Positions 26,338 to 34,829 of a stretch of DNA of 57,853 nt are shown here, piece by piece (positions within the stretch are counted from its first letter, which is position 1; every line of letters begins with the position of its first letter). The DNA is from Chloroflexota bacterium (GTDB lineage: Bacteria > Chloroflexota > Anaerolineae > UBA4142). The notes beneath the pieces are model-generated. The model did no database searches, had not been told where the DNA came from, and saw only the letters and a program-made list of their open reading frames with translations. The translations under genes were made by a program, and so were the position numbers. The stretch spans positions 1 through 57,853 of the forward strand of contig JACRMI010000070.1 in NCBI GenBank assembly GCA_016215025.1, written 5' to 3'.

Positions 26338-27078
26338 CTATTCCCATTTTCCTGTGATGAGATTTGGATTCGATCCGGGCGAAAAGTAGACGACGTAGAC
26401 CTTTTCACTTTTCCAACCGGGATAACCCTTCCAATCGGCAAGTTGAAAAGCGAATCCACGTTCGTACGATTGGAAGGACGCATCGGGATCAACATCTTCG
26501 TAAATTTTTGCATTGCCTAGCGCACTACGAATGTCTCCATTGTCGCACCACGCTTTGCCGAATCCGCGCCATGGAATGCCGGATCGCTCTGGTCGCAGAC
26601 CTGGTTTGCGTTCGCAGGTGTACCAGTCGTCCGGGTTCTTCGACGTTTCGATAAAGGTATCTTTGACACGCCAAGCTCGCCCATCGCTTGCCAACGCAAA
26701 AACGAATCCGCCACCGTTTGGCGCAAAGACATTTCCTGACTGGGCGAAGATGAACATGATGCCGCGCTCAAATCGTTCGAGCACAACTTGGCGTTTGGCA
26801 GCAAACGCTTCAGTGGGATTTCCCAGTTGAGCGAGTTGCGTTGTCGAGAGGTGATAAGGGTTTGGGAGTGTGGGAGATGGCGATGGTTGGGGAATCAAAG
26901 TCACTGTCGATGCAACAGTTGCTGTTGAAGCGATGGTAGGTTGAGTAATTGGCGTAGCGGTCGGTGTTGGGGAATTCTTGGAACAGCCAACCGTCGCTAA
27001 AATTACCGCGAGTAGGCAAAAAACCTGAACTTTGTTATGTCTAGGTTGCACGTGAAACAATGACCACAAGTCAAGCAT
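26338..27078 (-). CDS. Putative lipoprotein with Thr/Pro-rich stalk
   Basis: 246 residues from ATG 27078; the frame opens further to a TTG at 27123 that overlaps the previous stop (TTGA), so the start is uncertain. Basic N-region, hydrophobic stretch VFCLLAVILATVGC and a candidate lipobox cysteine C32 (TVGC). A Thr/Pro-rich stalk (about 36-75) leads to a globular domain with two Cys (WYTCERK and KAWCDNG) and many aromatic residues. Expected on the outer face of the membrane. No domain family recognised. It lies between the TIR-TPR and methyltransferase genes. Confidence 0.75.
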   Translation of the reverse strand: MLDLWSLFHVQPRHNKVQVFCLLAVILATVGCSKNSPTPTATPITQPTIASTATVASTVTLIPQPSPSPTLPNPYHLSTTQLAQLGNPTEAFAAKRQVVLERFERGIMFIFAQSGNVFAPNGGGFVFALASDGRAWRVKDTFIETSKNPDDWYTCERKPGLRPERSGIPWRGFGKAWCDNGDIRSALGNAKIYEDVDPDASFQSYERGFAFQLADWKGYPGWKSEKVYVVYFSPGSNPNLITGKWE

Positions 27079-27119
27079 AAAAGGTATATCAGGAACACAC
27101 AAGTTAAAATTGTGACAGA

Positions 27120-28934
27120 TCAAAGTTCCGCTAACATCTTTTTGGCGTCTTGGTTACCCAATTCAACTGCCTTGGTCATATCGCGACGGGCTGATTCGCG
27201 ATCGCCTTTCAATCGATATGATTTGGCGCGCTCAAAATAATACTGACTCTTGGAGGGAGCAAGATTTATCGCTTGCGAATAATCAGCAATTGCGCGAACA
27301 TAGTCGCCGCTGTTGTGGTAATCAACTCCTCGCACTTTATAATTTGAGTCATTTTTTGGCTCAAGTTCTATTGCTCGCGTAAGGTCGGCAATGGCATGAG
27401 CATAGTCCTTTTTGTAACCATAGGCTATTCCACGTTGACAATAATACTCTCCTTCCTTGGGTTTGAGCGTGAGCGCCTGAGTGAAATCTGCAATTGATTT
27501 GTCGTACTCGCGCTTGGCATTAAACGCCAAGCCGCGCGAAAAATATGCGCCCGCGAGTTTGGGGGCAATTTCAATCGCGCGACTCAAATCGGCAACTGCT
27601 TTATCGAATTTCTTCTTCACGTTGTATGCCACGCCGCGAGTATAATACGCGTCTACATCACGTGGATCCAATTCTAGAGCGTGGGTGCAAAAAGCAATGG
27701 CTTGATCATATTCGTTCTTACCCAATGCTTCGTCGCCGCGTGTGGAAAATCCCGCAGCATCCGTTGGCAAACCTGACGCACGAGTGGCATCCGCTAACGC
27801 TTGCCCCCAGTTTCCTTTTTCGCGGTATACTGCACCGCGTTTCATGTAATACAACTCGCGTGAGGGATCGAGGTGAATTGCTTGATTGTAATCGGCGATG
27901 GCGTGATCCCAGTCTTTGATGTTCGCGTACGCTTGTCCTCGGTCAAAATAATAATCGGCTCGGCTCGATTGCAAGTTGATGGCTTGAGTTAAGTCTGCAA
28001 TAGCTTTACCATAATCGCCGCGGTGTTCATAGAACTCTAAATCGAGGTAACCTCCAGCACGTAGATGATAACCTTCGGCTTGGTGTGGATCAAGCTCAAT
28101 GGCGCGATTCGCATCTGCCAAGATTTGATCGTACTTTGGCTTTTTTTCTTGCCTGGCAAGCGTAGCGCGCGTAATATACGCTGTTGCTGTCTTGGATCGA
28201 ACAGTCTGGTCCGATGGCGCAATGACCAAGATTTTTTCACCTGCAATAATTGCTTGATTCCAATCAGATCGAGACTCCGCTTGCGTCAACTCGACTTGAA
28301 GCATTTGAATCTGGTCGATCATGGCTCTTTCATGCGCCAGTCGATCCGCCATTGCTTTGAGTTTCTCCGCCTGAGCACGGTTTTCTTTTTTCACGGGTGG
28401 GTTAGTTGGTTTGACCGAAGGTTTGGTCTTGGGCGAGCGTTTGTGCGGCTGATCTCTTTGGGCAGGTTTTACATCGACTGATTTGATGGATTTCACAGGG
28501 AGGAATTTATCTTCGAGTTGTTTGATTCCAGCCAATAGCTGCTCGAGTGCCGCATCGTAGCGATTATGAAATTGAATGTAGAGCAACGGTTTGAGGAGCG
28601 GAGGCAGCGCATTGGCGCAATCTTCGCACAGGATAGGCAGGATGTGCGGACGACCCCTTCGCGTTTCTTCCGCGCTCAACATCAACGCTGCGCTAATTTC
28701 TCGCTCGCACCAAGTAGATTCCAACGATGTAGAGGACAGGATTGGAATGTAGACATCGCAGGCTTCTAGCCCGCGATTGATTTCGATAGGGATGTTATCG
28801 CCTGGCTTGACCGAGTATATGTCCAGAAATCCTTCAAATCCATGGGCGCGAAGGTCATTCCCCAATTTTTGGGTAAACGCTTTGTCGCTCCATGAATGGG
28901 TAATAAAGAATTTGAGTTTCGGTTCCTCCGACAT
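27120..28934 (-). CDS. TIR-domain protein with about ten TPR repeats
   Basis: 604 residues from ATG 28934, which has GGAGA directly upstream. TIR domain at 6-145: FFITHSWSDK, then the putative catalytic glutamate E79 in the conserved WC..E helix (WCEREISAA). A Lys-rich and coiled-coil linker (about 150-230) leads to about ten tetratricopeptide repeats (about 255-600; AIADYNQAIHLDP, AVADLSRAIEIAP and similar). Bacterial TIR domains with this Glu cleave NAD+ or make cyclic ADP-ribose signals; the TPR part would be the sensor or scaffold. No partner effector is adjacent. It lies 50 bp after the VWA gene on the same strand. Confidence 0.88.
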   Translation of the reverse strand: MSEEPKLKFFITHSWSDKAFTQKLGNDLRAHGFEGFLDIYSVKPGDNIPIEINRGLEACDVYIPILSSTSLESTWCEREISAALMLSAEETRRGRPHILPILCEDCANALPPLLKPLLYIQFHNRYDAALEQLLAGIKQLEDKFLPVKSIKSVDVKPAQRDQPHKRSPKTKPSVKPTNPPVKKENRAQAEKLKAMADRLAHERAMIDQIQMLQVELTQAESRSDWNQAIIAGEKILVIAPSDQTVRSKTATAYITRATLARQEKKPKYDQILADANRAIELDPHQAEGYHLRAGGYLDLEFYEHRGDYGKAIADLTQAINLQSSRADYYFDRGQAYANIKDWDHAIADYNQAIHLDPSRELYYMKRGAVYREKGNWGQALADATRASGLPTDAAGFSTRGDEALGKNEYDQAIAFCTHALELDPRDVDAYYTRGVAYNVKKKFDKAVADLSRAIEIAPKLAGAYFSRGLAFNAKREYDKSIADFTQALTLKPKEGEYYCQRGIAYGYKKDYAHAIADLTRAIELEPKNDSNYKVRGVDYHNSGDYVRAIADYSQAINLAPSKSQYYFERAKSYRLKGDRESARRDMTKAVELGNQDAKKMLAEL

Positions 28935-28983
28935 AGAATTCTCCACCAAGGCTATCGTCTAATCGCGCCAGGACTAACGATGA

Positions 28984-29886
28984 TCACGCCTTTCCAATCC
29001 CGCGCATTTCTTCCCGCACTCTGGCATACAATTCCTCAGCCCGCAATTGCTTGAGCGTGTAGCAGGTGCCACCCAGATTGTCCGCTAACTCTTGCGCTAA
29101 GCCACGATCGAACGCTTCGTGCTCGGTGTTGATGACGACCGTGCGCAAATCCGATTTCTTGATGAGTCCCGCCACACGAATTGCTTCTTCCTGGGGTGGG
29201 ATATCCGTCATCGACACATTGCCAGCACCATCCGTGACGATAATCATCAACGGCATCACCTCGCGGTCGCGCACGCGCTCGCGCACGAGGACTTGGTGCG
29301 CGAGAAGCAAGCCCGCGCTCAAAGGCGTCTTGCCGCCAACGGGAATATCCTTCAACGCTTTTTCAGCCAAATCGACTGACGAAGTTGGCGGCAGAATCAC
29401 GCGCGCATCTTCTTTTTGAAAAACGACTAAACCAACACGATCGCGCTTTTGGTACGCGTCGACCAGGAGCGACATGATGGCGCCTTTGGTGGCGATCATG
29501 CGCTCGGCGGCAGCCATCGACCAGGACGCATCGACTACGAAGAGAATCAAATTGGCGGCGCGACGCACGCGAACCTTTTGGCGCAAGTCGTGCGATTCGA
29601 TGGCGAAGGCGACATCCTTACGCGCACGCCGAAGTTGAAATGGCGCGGCTTGGCGAATCGTCGCATCGAATGCAACGTCGGACGCTTTGCCTTTCATCGG
29701 TCGCGAAGAAATATAACGACCGCGCTTGCGCTCGGTGCGCGTACGCGATCGTTTGCCCGCGACTTTGCGCGGAAGTTTATCGAGGGGAGTTTGAAGTTTT
29801 TGAGGACGAAATGTCTTGCCGATTTGGGTGATATGGTCGGCGGGACGCGCGGATGGCTTGCCCGGTTCGTGACCTTGACCTTGCAC
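28984..29886 (-). CDS. Chelatase VWA (D-type) region, read by -1 frameshift from the ATPase gene
   Basis: About 300 residues from the first in-frame GTG (29886), but that codon has no ribosome site, and the frame is open further upstream into the ATPase gene. The N-terminal part is basic and proline-rich (linker); a VWA domain follows (about 112-295) with the MIDAS motif DASWS, a threonine in GGKTPL and IIVTDG. Together with the ATPase gene it has the I-domain/acidic-or-basic linker/VWA order of ChlD-type chelatase subunits. The best reading is that a -1 shift at 29946-29955 makes a fusion of about 682 residues. Confidence 0.8.
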   Translation of the reverse strand: MQGQGHEPGKPSARPADHITQIGKTFRPQKLQTPLDKLPRKVAGKRSRTRTERKRGRYISSRPMKGKASDVAFDATIRQAAPFQLRRARKDVAFAIESHDLRQKVRVRRAANLILFVVDASWSMAAAERMIATKGAIMSLLVDAYQKRDRVGLVVFQKEDARVILPPTSSVDLAEKALKDIPVGGKTPLSAGLLLAHQVLVRERVRDREVMPLMIIVTDGAGNVSMTDIPPQEEAIRVAGLIKKSDLRTVVINTEHEAFDRGLAQELADNLGGTCYTLKQLRAEELYARVREEMRGIGKA

Positions 29887-29936
29887 CGATTGATCGCTCG
29901 GCTCAGGCGGGTTTTGATCGGCGGCTTCGTCAGCGC

Positions 29937-31031
29937 TTAAACTGGCTTTTTTTTTACGTCGCGCTGTTGCTCACCTTTGGGCTGCCCCTGCGCACCCGTG
30001 CCTTGCTTGGACGATTCGAGTCGTTTCTCAAGTTGATCGAAACGCAGCTCGACATCCTGAATCGCCTTGCGTTTCATGCGATGCGGCAACGCGAGTTCGG
30101 CGGCGAAGATAATATCTTCTTCGGTGATGGCTGGGCGCCCCATCAGCGCGGCGTGCGCGCGTGCGCCTTTGAGAATGACCAAATCGGAGCGATGTCCATC
30201 GACTTCCAAGCCAGCCGACAATTCGGCGATGCCGTACAAATCGACTTGGGTATGCGTGACAGTATGCAACACATGCCGCGCGGCGTCGATCTCTTGCGAC
30301 AGTTTGGCTTCGGCGGTCGACCATTCATTCGCAAAGCCGACCGGGTCCTGCTCAAACGCGAGTCGACGTTCGATAATTTCCACGCGCGCTTCCGCATCGG
30401 CGATGCCGCGAATCTCCACTGACAAACCGAAACGATCGAGCAACTGCGGGCGCAGTTCGCCTTCTTCCGGATTCATCGTGCCGACCAAAACGAATTGCGC
30501 GGGATGCTGGAACGAGATGCCTTCGCGCTCGACGACGTTCACGCCCATCGCCGCGCTGTCGAGCAACAAATCGACGACGTGATCGTCGAGCAAGTTGACT
30601 TCATCGACGTACAAGATTCCACGATTCGCCGCCGCAAGAACGCCTGGCTCAAATTTCTTTTCGCCTTTTTTGATCGCCGCTTCAATGTCGAGCGTACCGA
30701 CGACACGATCTTCCGTCGCGCTCACCGGTAGATCGACGAGGCGGACTTTGCGCTTGGCGACCGGCAGTTCCTCACCGCGCGCGATGCGCTCGCGACAGTT
30801 ATCGCAAAGGCGATCCTTTTCGTAAGGATTGCAACTGAACGGGCAATCGGCGACGACGCTGATTTCCGGCAATAGCGCCGCCAGCGCGCGCACTGCAGTT
30901 GATTTCGCCGTGCCGCGTTCGCCGCGCACCAGTACGCCGCCGATCAATGGATTGATCGCATTGAGAACGAGCGCGCGTTTCATCTTGTCTTGATTTACAA
31001 TTGCGGTAAAAGGAAAGATTGGTGAAGCCAT
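29937..31031 (-). CDS. chlD: Magnesium/cobalt chelatase-type AAA+ ATPase subunit (ChlI-like)
   Basis: 364 residues. AAA+ ATPase of the BchI/ChlI family with Walker [10 protein letters not shown] (37-45), Walker B ILYVDEVN (139-146), the sensor-1 region [11 protein letters not shown], and a four-Cys insertion (C63, C67, C76, C79) likely to bind zinc. These ATPases drive insertion of Mg or Co into tetrapyrroles together with a VWA subunit and a large CobN/ChlH subunit, which is not in the window. The gene ends KKKPV at an A-rich run, after which the VWA domain follows in the -1 frame. The zero-frame product would be the small subunit and the shifted product the medium one. Confidence 0.88.
   Translation of the reverse strand: MASPIFPFTAIVNQDKMKRALVLNAINPLIGGVLVRGERGTAKSTAVRALAALLPEISVVADCPFSCNPYEKDRLCDNCRERIARGEELPVAKRKVRLVDLPVSATEDRVVGTLDIEAAIKKGEKKFEPGVLAAANRGILYVDEVNLLDDHVVDLLLDSAAMGVNVVEREGISFQHPAQFVLVGTMNPEEGELRPQLLDRFGLSVEIRGIADAEARVEIIERRLAFEQDPVGFANEWSTAEAKLSQEIDAARHVLHTVTHTQVDLYGIAELSAGLEVDGHRSDLVILKGARAHAALMGRPAITEEDIIFAAELALPHRMKRKAIQDVELRFDQLEKRLESSKQGTGAQGQPKGEQQRDVKKKPV
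29945..29976 (-). promoter_or_regulatory. Candidate programmed -1 frameshift site (A9, A-AAA-AAG)
   Basis: In the mRNA sense the ATPase gene reads GTA AAA AAA AAG CCA GTT TAA. It contains the dnaX-type slippery heptamer A AAA AAG in the correct phase, inside a run of nine A (29955-29947). The VWA frame is exactly -1 and is open across the site. A ribosome-binding-like AGGTGA (29976-29971) lies 15 bases upstream, as in known stimulators. No strong downstream stem was found by eye; transcriptional slippage on A9 is also possible. Confidence 0.75.
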
Positions 31032-31071
31032 TTTTCATCCCAGAGTGGAATCGCACCATCGCGTTTGTTTT

Positions 31072-31099
31072 ATTATATGCTAAATGCAACGCGATGCAA
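31072..31099 (-). promoter_or_regulatory. Promoter of the chelatase/TIR-TPR run
   Basis: On the minus strand TTGCAT (31099-31094), 16-bp spacer, TATAAT (31077-31072), about 40 bp before the chelatase start codon. Confidence 0.6.
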
Positions 31100-31163
31100 A
31101 CAGTCGGTTCCGTTTACAATGTGCGCTGTACCTCTGAGGTGCGTTGCACATTCAGCGCGCCGC

Positions 31164-31192
31164 TTGTCATGCCAATCCTTGCGTGGTAAGAT
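31164..31192 (+). promoter_or_regulatory. Promoter of the MFS gene
   Basis: TTGTCA (31164-31169), 17-bp spacer, TAAGAT (31187-31192), about 32 bp before the start codon. Confidence 0.6.
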
Positions 31193-31224
31193 TGTAGTAA
31201 CATTTTTGAACAAAGAGGTTGAGA

Positions 31225-32520
31225 ATGACGACGCAGACCATCGCTCGAACTCATCCACTGCGCCCGTGGGATTATTTCACGCTGAACGCTTATTGGTTCG
31301 CGATTTCATTCATGTGGAATTCGATGGCGCCATTGCTGCTGCCGACACTCGTTCAGCAAGTCGTACCCCAATCGCAGAAAGGCAGCGCGCTGGGGGCGCT
31401 GTCTGCCATTGGACTCATTATCGCGACGATTGTGCAGCCGGTTGCCGGCGCGTGGACGGATGCACGTACGACGCGCTGGGGCAAGCGACGACCGTACATT
31501 GTCGGTGGGACGTTGTTCGATGTGATCTTTTTGTTGATGATGGTTTTCTCTGGCAACTATATTGTCTTGCTCGTTGCCTATGCGCTGTTGCAGATTTCGT
31601 CGAACGTTGCGCATGGTCCCTACCAAGGATACATTCCGGAGTTGGTGCCTGAAGATCGACGTGGCACCGTCACCGGCGTCAAACAGTTTCTTGAAATCCT
31701 GGGCATCATCGTCACATCGTTACTTGTCGGACGTATGGTCGATCAGGGACAACTCGTCCTTGCGTTCGGATTGATTATCGCGTTCTTGCTTATCACGATG
31801 GCGATTACCGCGTTCTTTGTAAACGAGCAGCCGTTTGATGGCGCAACGCCGTCAACGCAAACGCTCAAGCCGAAAGAGACTTGGTCGTTGCGTACATTTT
31901 TCCACAGCCGTGATTTTTTTCTGTGGCTCGTGTCGCGTCTGTTGATTCTCGTCGGCGTGAACTTGGTGCGCAACTATATCCTCTATTTTCTCAACGACGT
32001 ATTACGCTTGCCGAATGCAGCGACCGAAGCCGGAAATTTGCTTGCCATCCTGGGCGTCGCCGTTGCGATTGTCGTCTATCCGTCCGGTGCATTGAGTGAT
32101 CGGCTCGGGCGCAAGTTGTTGATTGTCATCTCTGGCATTCTCGGCGTAATCGGTTCGCTCTTGCTGTTGACCGCAACGACGTTGACGATGGTGCTTGTCG
32201 CCGGTACGGTCGTGGGTGTGAGTATCGGAATTTTCTTAACGGTCAATTGGGCGTGGGGTGCAGACTTGATTCCTGCCGATGAGGGTGGACGTTTCCTAGG
32301 AATCTCAAACATTGCAACGGCAGGCGCAGGTGTGATTGCCGGAGCGGGCGGCGGCATGTTGGATTTCTTCAACCATCAATCGCCGAACCTGGGTTACACG
32401 GCGTTGTACTTGACCGCTGCGATTTGCTACGGCATTGGTACGCTCATCGTACTGGGAGTCAAAGATTCGCGGAGAAAGCCAGCGGCGACGAGACCATCGC
32501 CGTCGGCAGAATCCGCCTAG
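31225..32520 (+). CDS. Major facilitator superfamily transporter (GPH-like)
   Basis: 431 residues from ATG 31225, with AGAGG before it. Twelve predicted membrane helices. The intracellular loop 2-3 motif reads AGAWTDARTTRWGKRRPYI, which is typical of the glycoside-pentoside-hexuronide cation symporters and sucrose carriers; the second-half copy is GALSDRLGRK. Probably imports a sugar or glycoside with H+ or Na+. A Pro/Arg-rich cytoplasmic tail ends the protein. Followed at 11 bp by the pterin dehydratase gene. Confidence 0.88.
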   Translation: MTTQTIARTHPLRPWDYFTLNAYWFAISFMWNSMAPLLLPTLVQQVVPQSQKGSALGALSAIGLIIATIVQPVAGAWTDARTTRWGKRRPYIVGGTLFDVIFLLMMVFSGNYIVLLVAYALLQISSNVAHGPYQGYIPELVPEDRRGTVTGVKQFLEILGIIVTSLLVGRMVDQGQLVLAFGLIIAFLLITMAITAFFVNEQPFDGATPSTQTLKPKETWSLRTFFHSRDFFLWLVSRLLILVGVNLVRNYILYFLNDVLRLPNAATEAGNLLAILGVAVAIVVYPSGALSDRLGRKLLIVISGILGVIGSLLLLTATTLTMVLVAGTVVGVSIGIFLTVNWAWGADLIPADEGGRFLGISNIATAGAGVIAGAGGGMLDFFNHQSPNLGYTALYLTAAICYGIGTLIVLGVKDSRRKPAATRPSPSAESA

Positions 32521-32531
32521 AAAAAAACAGC

Positions 32532-32876
32532 ATGGAAAATCTAATTGGACAAAAATGCGTCGCGTGTCGGAGTGATGCGCCGCAAGTCACCGACGCGGAA
32601 ATACAAATGTATCATCCTCAAGTTCCGAATTGGAAAATCGTGGAACGCAATGGTGAGAAACAATTAGAACGAATGTTCAAATTCAAAGACTTTGACGACG
32701 CCATCATATTCACCAATCAAGTGGCAAAGCTTGCGCAAGAGCAAGACCATCACCCAAAGATCACCACCGAGTGGGGTAGCGTCACGATAACTTGGTGGAC
32801 GCACAAGATCAAAGGTCTTCATCGCAACGATTTCATCATGGCAGCGAAGACGGACCAAGTGAACAGTGTCGGGTGA
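32532..32876 (+). CDS. 4a-hydroxytetrahydrobiopterin dehydratase (pterin carbinolamine dehydratase)
   Basis: 114 residues, full family length. N-terminal KCVACRSDAP..T..EI and the active-site pattern DHHPKI, W, THKIKGLH, and D are all present. The enzyme dehydrates 4a-hydroxy-tetrahydropterin, recycling the cofactor of aromatic amino-acid hydroxylases; many bacteria keep it for folate or molybdopterin-related roles. No hydroxylase gene is in view. Its stop overlaps the next start (GTGA). Confidence 0.93.
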   Translation: MENLIGQKCVACRSDAPQVTDAEIQMYHPQVPNWKIVERNGEKQLERMFKFKDFDDAIIFTNQVAKLAQEQDHHPKITTEWGSVTITWWTHKIKGLHRNDFIMAAKTDQVNSVG

Positions 32877-33364
32877 CGAGTGTTGTGAATTTTTCCATTC
32901 GCGCAATCACTGACTCGGATCGAACTTGGGTTTCTGAATTCGTCAAACAGCAATGGGGTGCGGAGATTATCGTCGCGCATGGAATCGTTTATCGTCCAGA
33001 CACCTTGGCGGGATTTATTGCGATGCATGCCGACAAAATAAGCGGGCTGATCACATACTGCACCAACGGCGATTCGTGTGAGATTGTCACACTCGATAGT
33101 TTGCAACCTGGGAATGGAATTGGCACAGCGTTGATCGATGCTGCGAAAAAACAGGCGCAACAATCAAATTGTCGACGCCTGTTTTTGATTACGCCGAACG
33201 ATAATCTCAACGCGTTACGCTTTTATCAAAAGCGCGGATTCGTTCTGGTGGCTGTGCATCGCAATGCGTTGGAACAATCACGAAAAATCAAACCACAGAT
33301 TCCGTTAATCGGTAATGATGGGATTCCGCTGCGCGATGAAATCGAACTGGAAATGAAAATATGA
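32873..33364 (+). CDS. GNAT-family N-acetyltransferase
   Basis: 163 residues from GTG 32873, which overlaps the dehydratase stop; a second GTG at 32885 is also possible. The acetyl-CoA-binding motif A is LQPGNGIGTALIDAAK, followed by the beta-bulge region LITPNDNLNALRFYQKRGF, the common GNAT signature. The acceptor may be a small molecule or protein and cannot be told from sequence. Confidence 0.85.
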   Translation: MTSVVNFSIRAITDSDRTWVSEFVKQQWGAEIIVAHGIVYRPDTLAGFIAMHADKISGLITYCTNGDSCEIVTLDSLQPGNGIGTALIDAAKKQAQQSNCRRLFLITPNDNLNALRFYQKRGFVLVAVHRNALEQSRKIKPQIPLIGNDGIPLRDEIELEMKI

Positions 33365-33400
33365 TGTGCGACGCGCATTTTTAATGCGAGCGTTGTTTTC

Positions 33401-34486
33401 TTATGACACATTGATCCTGGGAGCATTCCGACGTTCGATCCCGCGCACCGCCCAATTCAAAAAACCCGACACGCGATGAAAAAATTCTTGCGGTTCGGTT
33501 GCTGCCAGTTCTGCATGAGTGGCATGACGAATGAGATACAATCCTTTGGGGTAATGACATGCCTCGAACAACTTAACGCTGTTCGACACCCGAACGGTCG
33601 TGTCTTGTTCGCCGTGAACGAACAACACGGGACATGGCGCAATGCGCGTGACATCGTCGATGGGACGAATCTGATTGATGCGCAAGCCAGTGATGCGTTC
33701 GCCGAGCCAGACCATGAACGGCGCAAAGGGAAAAGGCGGCAAGCCTGTCCGGGCAATGATGCCTTGCACGATGTTATCTTCCAAACTGGTAAACACACTC
33801 TCGGTGACGATAGCTTTGATTTGCGGCAGACGCGCGGCGGCACGCAAAACGGCTACGCCACCCATCGAATGTCCAACGAGACCTACGCGGTCTGGATTGA
33901 CATCGGGGCGAGAGAGCAGATAAAGGACCGCGCCGCGAACATCATTCGCCTCGTAAAAACCCAAGGTCGAGATACTGCCACCGCTGGTTCCATGGTTGCG
34001 CAAGTCGAACAATAGAGCGCCGTAACCTTGGGAGACCATCATCATCGCTTCCTTCAACAAGTCGGCGCGATTGCTACCCAGACCATGAACGAACACGAGT
34101 GTTGCGGCATCGCTGGCAGGGGAAGGTGAAATGAACCAGCCCTTCAAGGGGACACCATCGCTTGAAAGAAAACGAACATCTTCCCAATGTGCGATGCCAA
34201 GATCGCTCGGAGTGATTTTTGGAAGGGTGCGGGTGGGATGAAGAATCGTCATTGCCCAATAGTAGGGCACACCCAACGTCAATCCCAAGAGAGCGATCAG
34301 GGTGATGGTTAACAATCCGATATTATCTAGTGCCAGCCGGCCTACAACAATGGCCAGGACAAGTATCGATGTGAGAATGATCGTAGCGAGGAACTCTTTG
34401 AACAAGTAGAGATACTTGGTTGCCAAAGTTGGAGGTAAGGCGACGTAGTACCTTTTCATGCGCGCACCGAATACCATACGCGTCAC
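33401..34486 (-). CDS. Membrane-anchored alpha/beta hydrolase (paralogue 1)
   Basis: 361 residues; GTG start at 34486 with a strong AGGAGGAGGG before it. Two N-terminal membrane helices (about 29-52 and 58-80), then an alpha/beta hydrolase domain: oxyanion loop FVHGLGSNR, nucleophile GHSMGG, acid HGEQDT, and the catalytic His in HATHAEL. Serine esterase or peptidase activity on the outer or inner membrane face is expected. It is closely related to the protein at 34830-35903 over the full length, so the pair arose by tandem duplication. Substrate unknown. Confidence 0.87.
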   Translation of the reverse strand: MTRMVFGARMKRYYVALPPTLATKYLYLFKEFLATIILTSILVLAIVVGRLALDNIGLLTITLIALLGLTLGVPYYWAMTILHPTRTLPKITPSDLGIAHWEDVRFLSSDGVPLKGWFISPSPASDAATLVFVHGLGSNRADLLKEAMMMVSQGYGALLFDLRNHGTSGGSISTLGFYEANDVRGAVLYLLSRPDVNPDRVGLVGHSMGGVAVLRAAARLPQIKAIVTESVFTSLEDNIVQGIIARTGLPPFPFAPFMVWLGERITGLRINQIRPIDDVTRIAPCPVLFVHGEQDTTVRVSNSVKLFEACHYPKGLYLIRHATHAELAATEPQEFFHRVSGFLNWAVRGIERRNAPRINVS

Positions 34487-34829
34487 GGTTCCCTCCTCCT
34501 TGTTAGTTCTATGCGGAACTCGACGTGCACTAACTTACCTTCCGCAAATGGTTACGTTCGTACGTTTATAAGAGTTTCAATGAATCGAAAAAAATACTTG
34601 TCACCACATGCCAAAACACTCACAATCATTGATTTGTTAAATACTAATGAACGTTTAACGTCCAAAAATAAAAAGGCTGCAAGAGTCTATTCTTGCAGCC
34701 TCGGTTTTCCGAGAGGAGTTGCTCATGCACTCAACAACGCCCCAAAAACGAAATAAAAATGGACAACATGTGGGGTAAGTCTCTGACTTGCCGAGTTAGT
34801 GGGAAACTTGCTCTACATTTTCAAGGGAA
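34487..34829. other. Gene-free stretch between the two hydrolase genes
   Basis: 343 bp, AT-richer than its surroundings. It holds the terminator of the upstream hydrolase gene at 34665-34701 and the ribosome site of the downstream one. A short frame at 34511-34756 has no ribosome site and crosses the terminator, so I do not call it a gene. Confidence 0.6.
34665..34701 (-). terminator. Terminator of hydrolase paralogue 2
   Basis: Perfect 11-bp arms AGGCTGCAAGA / TCTTGCAGCCT with a six-base loop; on the minus strand followed by TTTTTATTTTT. Confidence 0.9.

Noticed and set aside
28841..28870. CCTTCAAATCC as a possible tRNA T-arm
   Set aside because: It lies inside the TIR-TPR coding sequence and no cloverleaf arms surround it. 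No tRNA or rRNA gene was found in the window.
28984..29886. Independent VWA gene starting at GTG 29886
   Set aside because: No ribosome site, and the frame is open upstream across a slippery A-run; the frameshift reading explains the layout better.
34511..34756. 81-residue frame between the two hydrolases
   Set aside because: No ribosome site, crosses a strong terminator hairpin, and no recognisable sequence.
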